Assembly: GCA_946480675.1 (NCBI GenBank)
Contig: CAMLKS010000135.1
Span: 1 to 6,602, forward strand
Length of the DNA: 6,602 nucleotides
Reading direction: 5' to 3'
Source of the DNA: an uncultured Bacteroidota bacterium
GTDB taxonomy: Bacteria; Bacteroidota; Bacteroidia; Chitinophagales; Chitinophagaceae
The notes under the pieces are model-generated. The model did no database searches. It was given only the letters and a program-made list of their open reading frames with translations, and had not been told where the DNA came from. Positions 5,539-6,602 of this stretch are shown here, one piece after another. Every line of letters begins with the position of its first letter. Within the stretch, counting starts at the first letter, position 1. Position numbers and translations under genes: made by a program.

Positions 5539-6602
5539 ATGAAACTGTATTGGCTATTGATAGTACCGCTGCTGTGGGCACAGGGCGCCGGGGCACAAAG
5601 TACCAAGCTGCGGCTGATAAATGAGAATACGTACAAAGGCGATACTTTCACGTATGTACTGACAGATTCGGCTACCTACACCTATTCGGGCGGGCGTGGC
5701 AGCAATATGAAAACAGGCAACCATGCCTACGATACCTTTGCCCGGTATCAACCGGGGCCTGAGAACCGCTATATACGTACCTACGATGGTATCAACCGTA
5801 TAGTGACACACAAGCGTCAGCAATATAAAAGTGGTGCCTGGCAGGATACTACCCGGTTTTCCTACAGCTACATAGCAGCAACCACACAATATGATACCGT
5901 GCTGACGGAGCAGTGGAACGGCAGCACATGGGTGAGTGACCAACTGGACAGGTATAAGTACAGCTCCGGCACGCAATTGGATACTATCCGCCACCTGAAG
6001 TATGATGGTGGTATATGGCAGGAAGCAGCACGCGAGATATACTTGTATAATAGCGGTAATATGACCGAGCATCGCTTTGAGGTGTGGAACGATACGCTGG
6101 TGCAGTGGGATACCTGGCAACAGGAATTATACCATTATGATGCAGCGAACAGGATAGATACCTACACCGTCAACCGCATAGACCTGCTGACACTGGGGCT
6201 GGAACCGGGCACACGGCAGGTGTATGCCTACGATGGTGCGGGCCGCGTGGCCAGCCATACTTATTACCGGTGGTTTGAACCGGCTATGCGGTGGGAGGGT
6301 TCGGAAGAGCATTTATATACATATACCACAGCGGGGGCAATAGACATAGAAACCATCAACAGTTGGGATTTTGCCACACAATCGTGGGGGCCGGACAGGC
6401 GGAAACAATATAGCTACGACCTATCGGGCAACGTGGCATCTGTGATAGAAAAACGCTTTCAGAATTTTGCATTCGTCAATCTCTTCAAACAGGAATGGCT
6501 ATATAACAGCCACGACCTGCCTACCATTTACCGCCTGTTTCAATGGGTAGATGATGGTGCAGGCTATTGGCGTTCTTACATCGGCCCTGCATCGCAAATA
6601 AC
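5539..6602 (+). CDS. large secreted protein with YD-like ~30-residue repeats, N-terminal part (cut by window end)
   Basis: The frame stays open from 5539 to the window end: 354 codons with no stop. An in-frame ATG at 5533 is an alternative start, and TAA at 5530-5532 bars anything earlier. The N-terminus MKLYWLLIVPLLWAQGAGA is a signal peptide with a likely AGA cleavage site before Gln20. After a short region of its own (to about residue 70) the protein is a run of units of 29-31 residues, each holding an aromatic Y-x-Y-(D/N/S)-x-x-(G/A) core, such as YHYDAANR, YAYDGAGR and YSYDLSGN, and usually a Trp at the unit boundary. This resembles the RHS/YD-type repeats of Bacteroidota surface proteins that usually end in a T9SS sorting domain, but the C-terminus is outside the window. 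It probably acts at or beyond the cell surface; its ligand is unknown. Confidence 0.85.
   Translation, partial: MKLYWLLIVPLLWAQGAGAQSTKLRLINENTYKGDTFTYVLTDSATYTYSGGRGSNMKTGNHAYDTFARYQPGPENRYIRTYDGINRIVTHKRQQYKSGAWQDTTRFSYSYIAATTQYDTVLTEQWNGSTWVSDQLDRYKYSSGTQLDTIRHLKYDGGIWQEAAREIYLYNSGNMTEHRFEVWNDTLVQWDTWQQELYHYDAANRIDTYTVNRIDLLTLGLEPGTRQVYAYDGAGRVASHTYYRWFEPAMRWEGSEEHLYTYTTAGAIDIETINSWDFATQSWGPDRRKQYSYDLSGNVASVIEKRFQNFAFVNLFKQEWLYNSHDLPTIYRLFQWVDDGAGYWRSYIGPASQI
5749..6567 (+). repeat. nine tandem ~30-residue YD-like repeat units
   Basis: Within the + strand protein, units begin at residues 71, 101, 131, 160, 190, 221, 252, 283 and 314, and a tenth begins at Trp344. The boundary residue is Trp in most units. 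In six units Y-x-Y-x recurs about 7-10 residues after the boundary, followed by a G/A/N turn and a strand. Identity between units is low, so this is an old array kept by structure rather than a recent expansion. Confidence 0.75.

Noticed and set aside
5554..6120. 188-residue reading frame on the - strand
   Set aside because: It lies opposite the large + strand protein, which has a signal peptide and regular repeats. The - strand product shows no domain or signal and is a shadow frame.
1..6602. CRISPR array, tRNA/rRNA, insertion sequence or phage attachment site
   Set aside because: I saw no regularly spaced repeats, no cloverleaf or rRNA-like segments, no transposase motifs and no terminal inverted repeats with target duplications.

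Overview
The window looks like a piece of a Bacteroidota chromosome, most likely from the Chitinophagaceae or relatives. The signs are a T9SS-type C-terminal sorting domain, several small lipoproteins with Bacteroidota-style lipoboxes, a perfect TAnnTTTG promoter box, AT-rich gene leaders without clear Shine-Dalgarno sequences, and protein families typical of the phylum (an MbnP-like lipoprotein, a small CENK/CNGKC cysteine-motif protein). Assignment below phylum is inference.

Left edge (1-754, + strand): the last 47 codons of a glutaminyl-peptide cyclotransferase, then a 79-residue orphan T9SS sorting domain with no cargo or signal peptide, closed by a hairpin terminator. About 220 bases without a recognisable gene follow.

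Centre (755-4900, - strand): an apparent operon of five exported proteins reads right to left from a promoter box at 3880-3887. The order is a small Cys/His-rich membrane-anchored or exported protein (3872-3495), an outer-membrane beta-barrel with a CxxC at its mature N-terminus (3426-2509), a His-containing lipoprotein (2492-2091), an MbnP-like lipoprotein (2035-1241) and a small GGKGG/HH/GWD lipoprotein (1227-808). It ends in a perfect 12-bp hairpin at 755-782. The MbnP family link and the abundance of Cys and His suggest envelope handling of copper or another metal, but no TonB receptor and no MbnH-type dihaem peroxidase is present here. Upstream on the same strand is a translationally coupled pair (ATGA overlap): a 98-residue three-helix membrane protein and an ABC ATPase, which together look like a minimal ABC transporter.

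Right part (4941-6602): a second, clearly paralogous GGKGG/HH/GWD lipoprotein (5433-4996, - strand) lies beyond its own terminator. It is divergent from a large secreted protein (5539 onwards, + strand, cut by the window end) built of at least nine tandem units of about 30 residues resembling YD repeats. The most interesting items are the paralogous lipoprotein pair of unknown function flanking the metal-type cluster, the MbnP homologue without a visible MbnH partner, and promoter boxes placed so close to start codons that the transcripts would be nearly leaderless.
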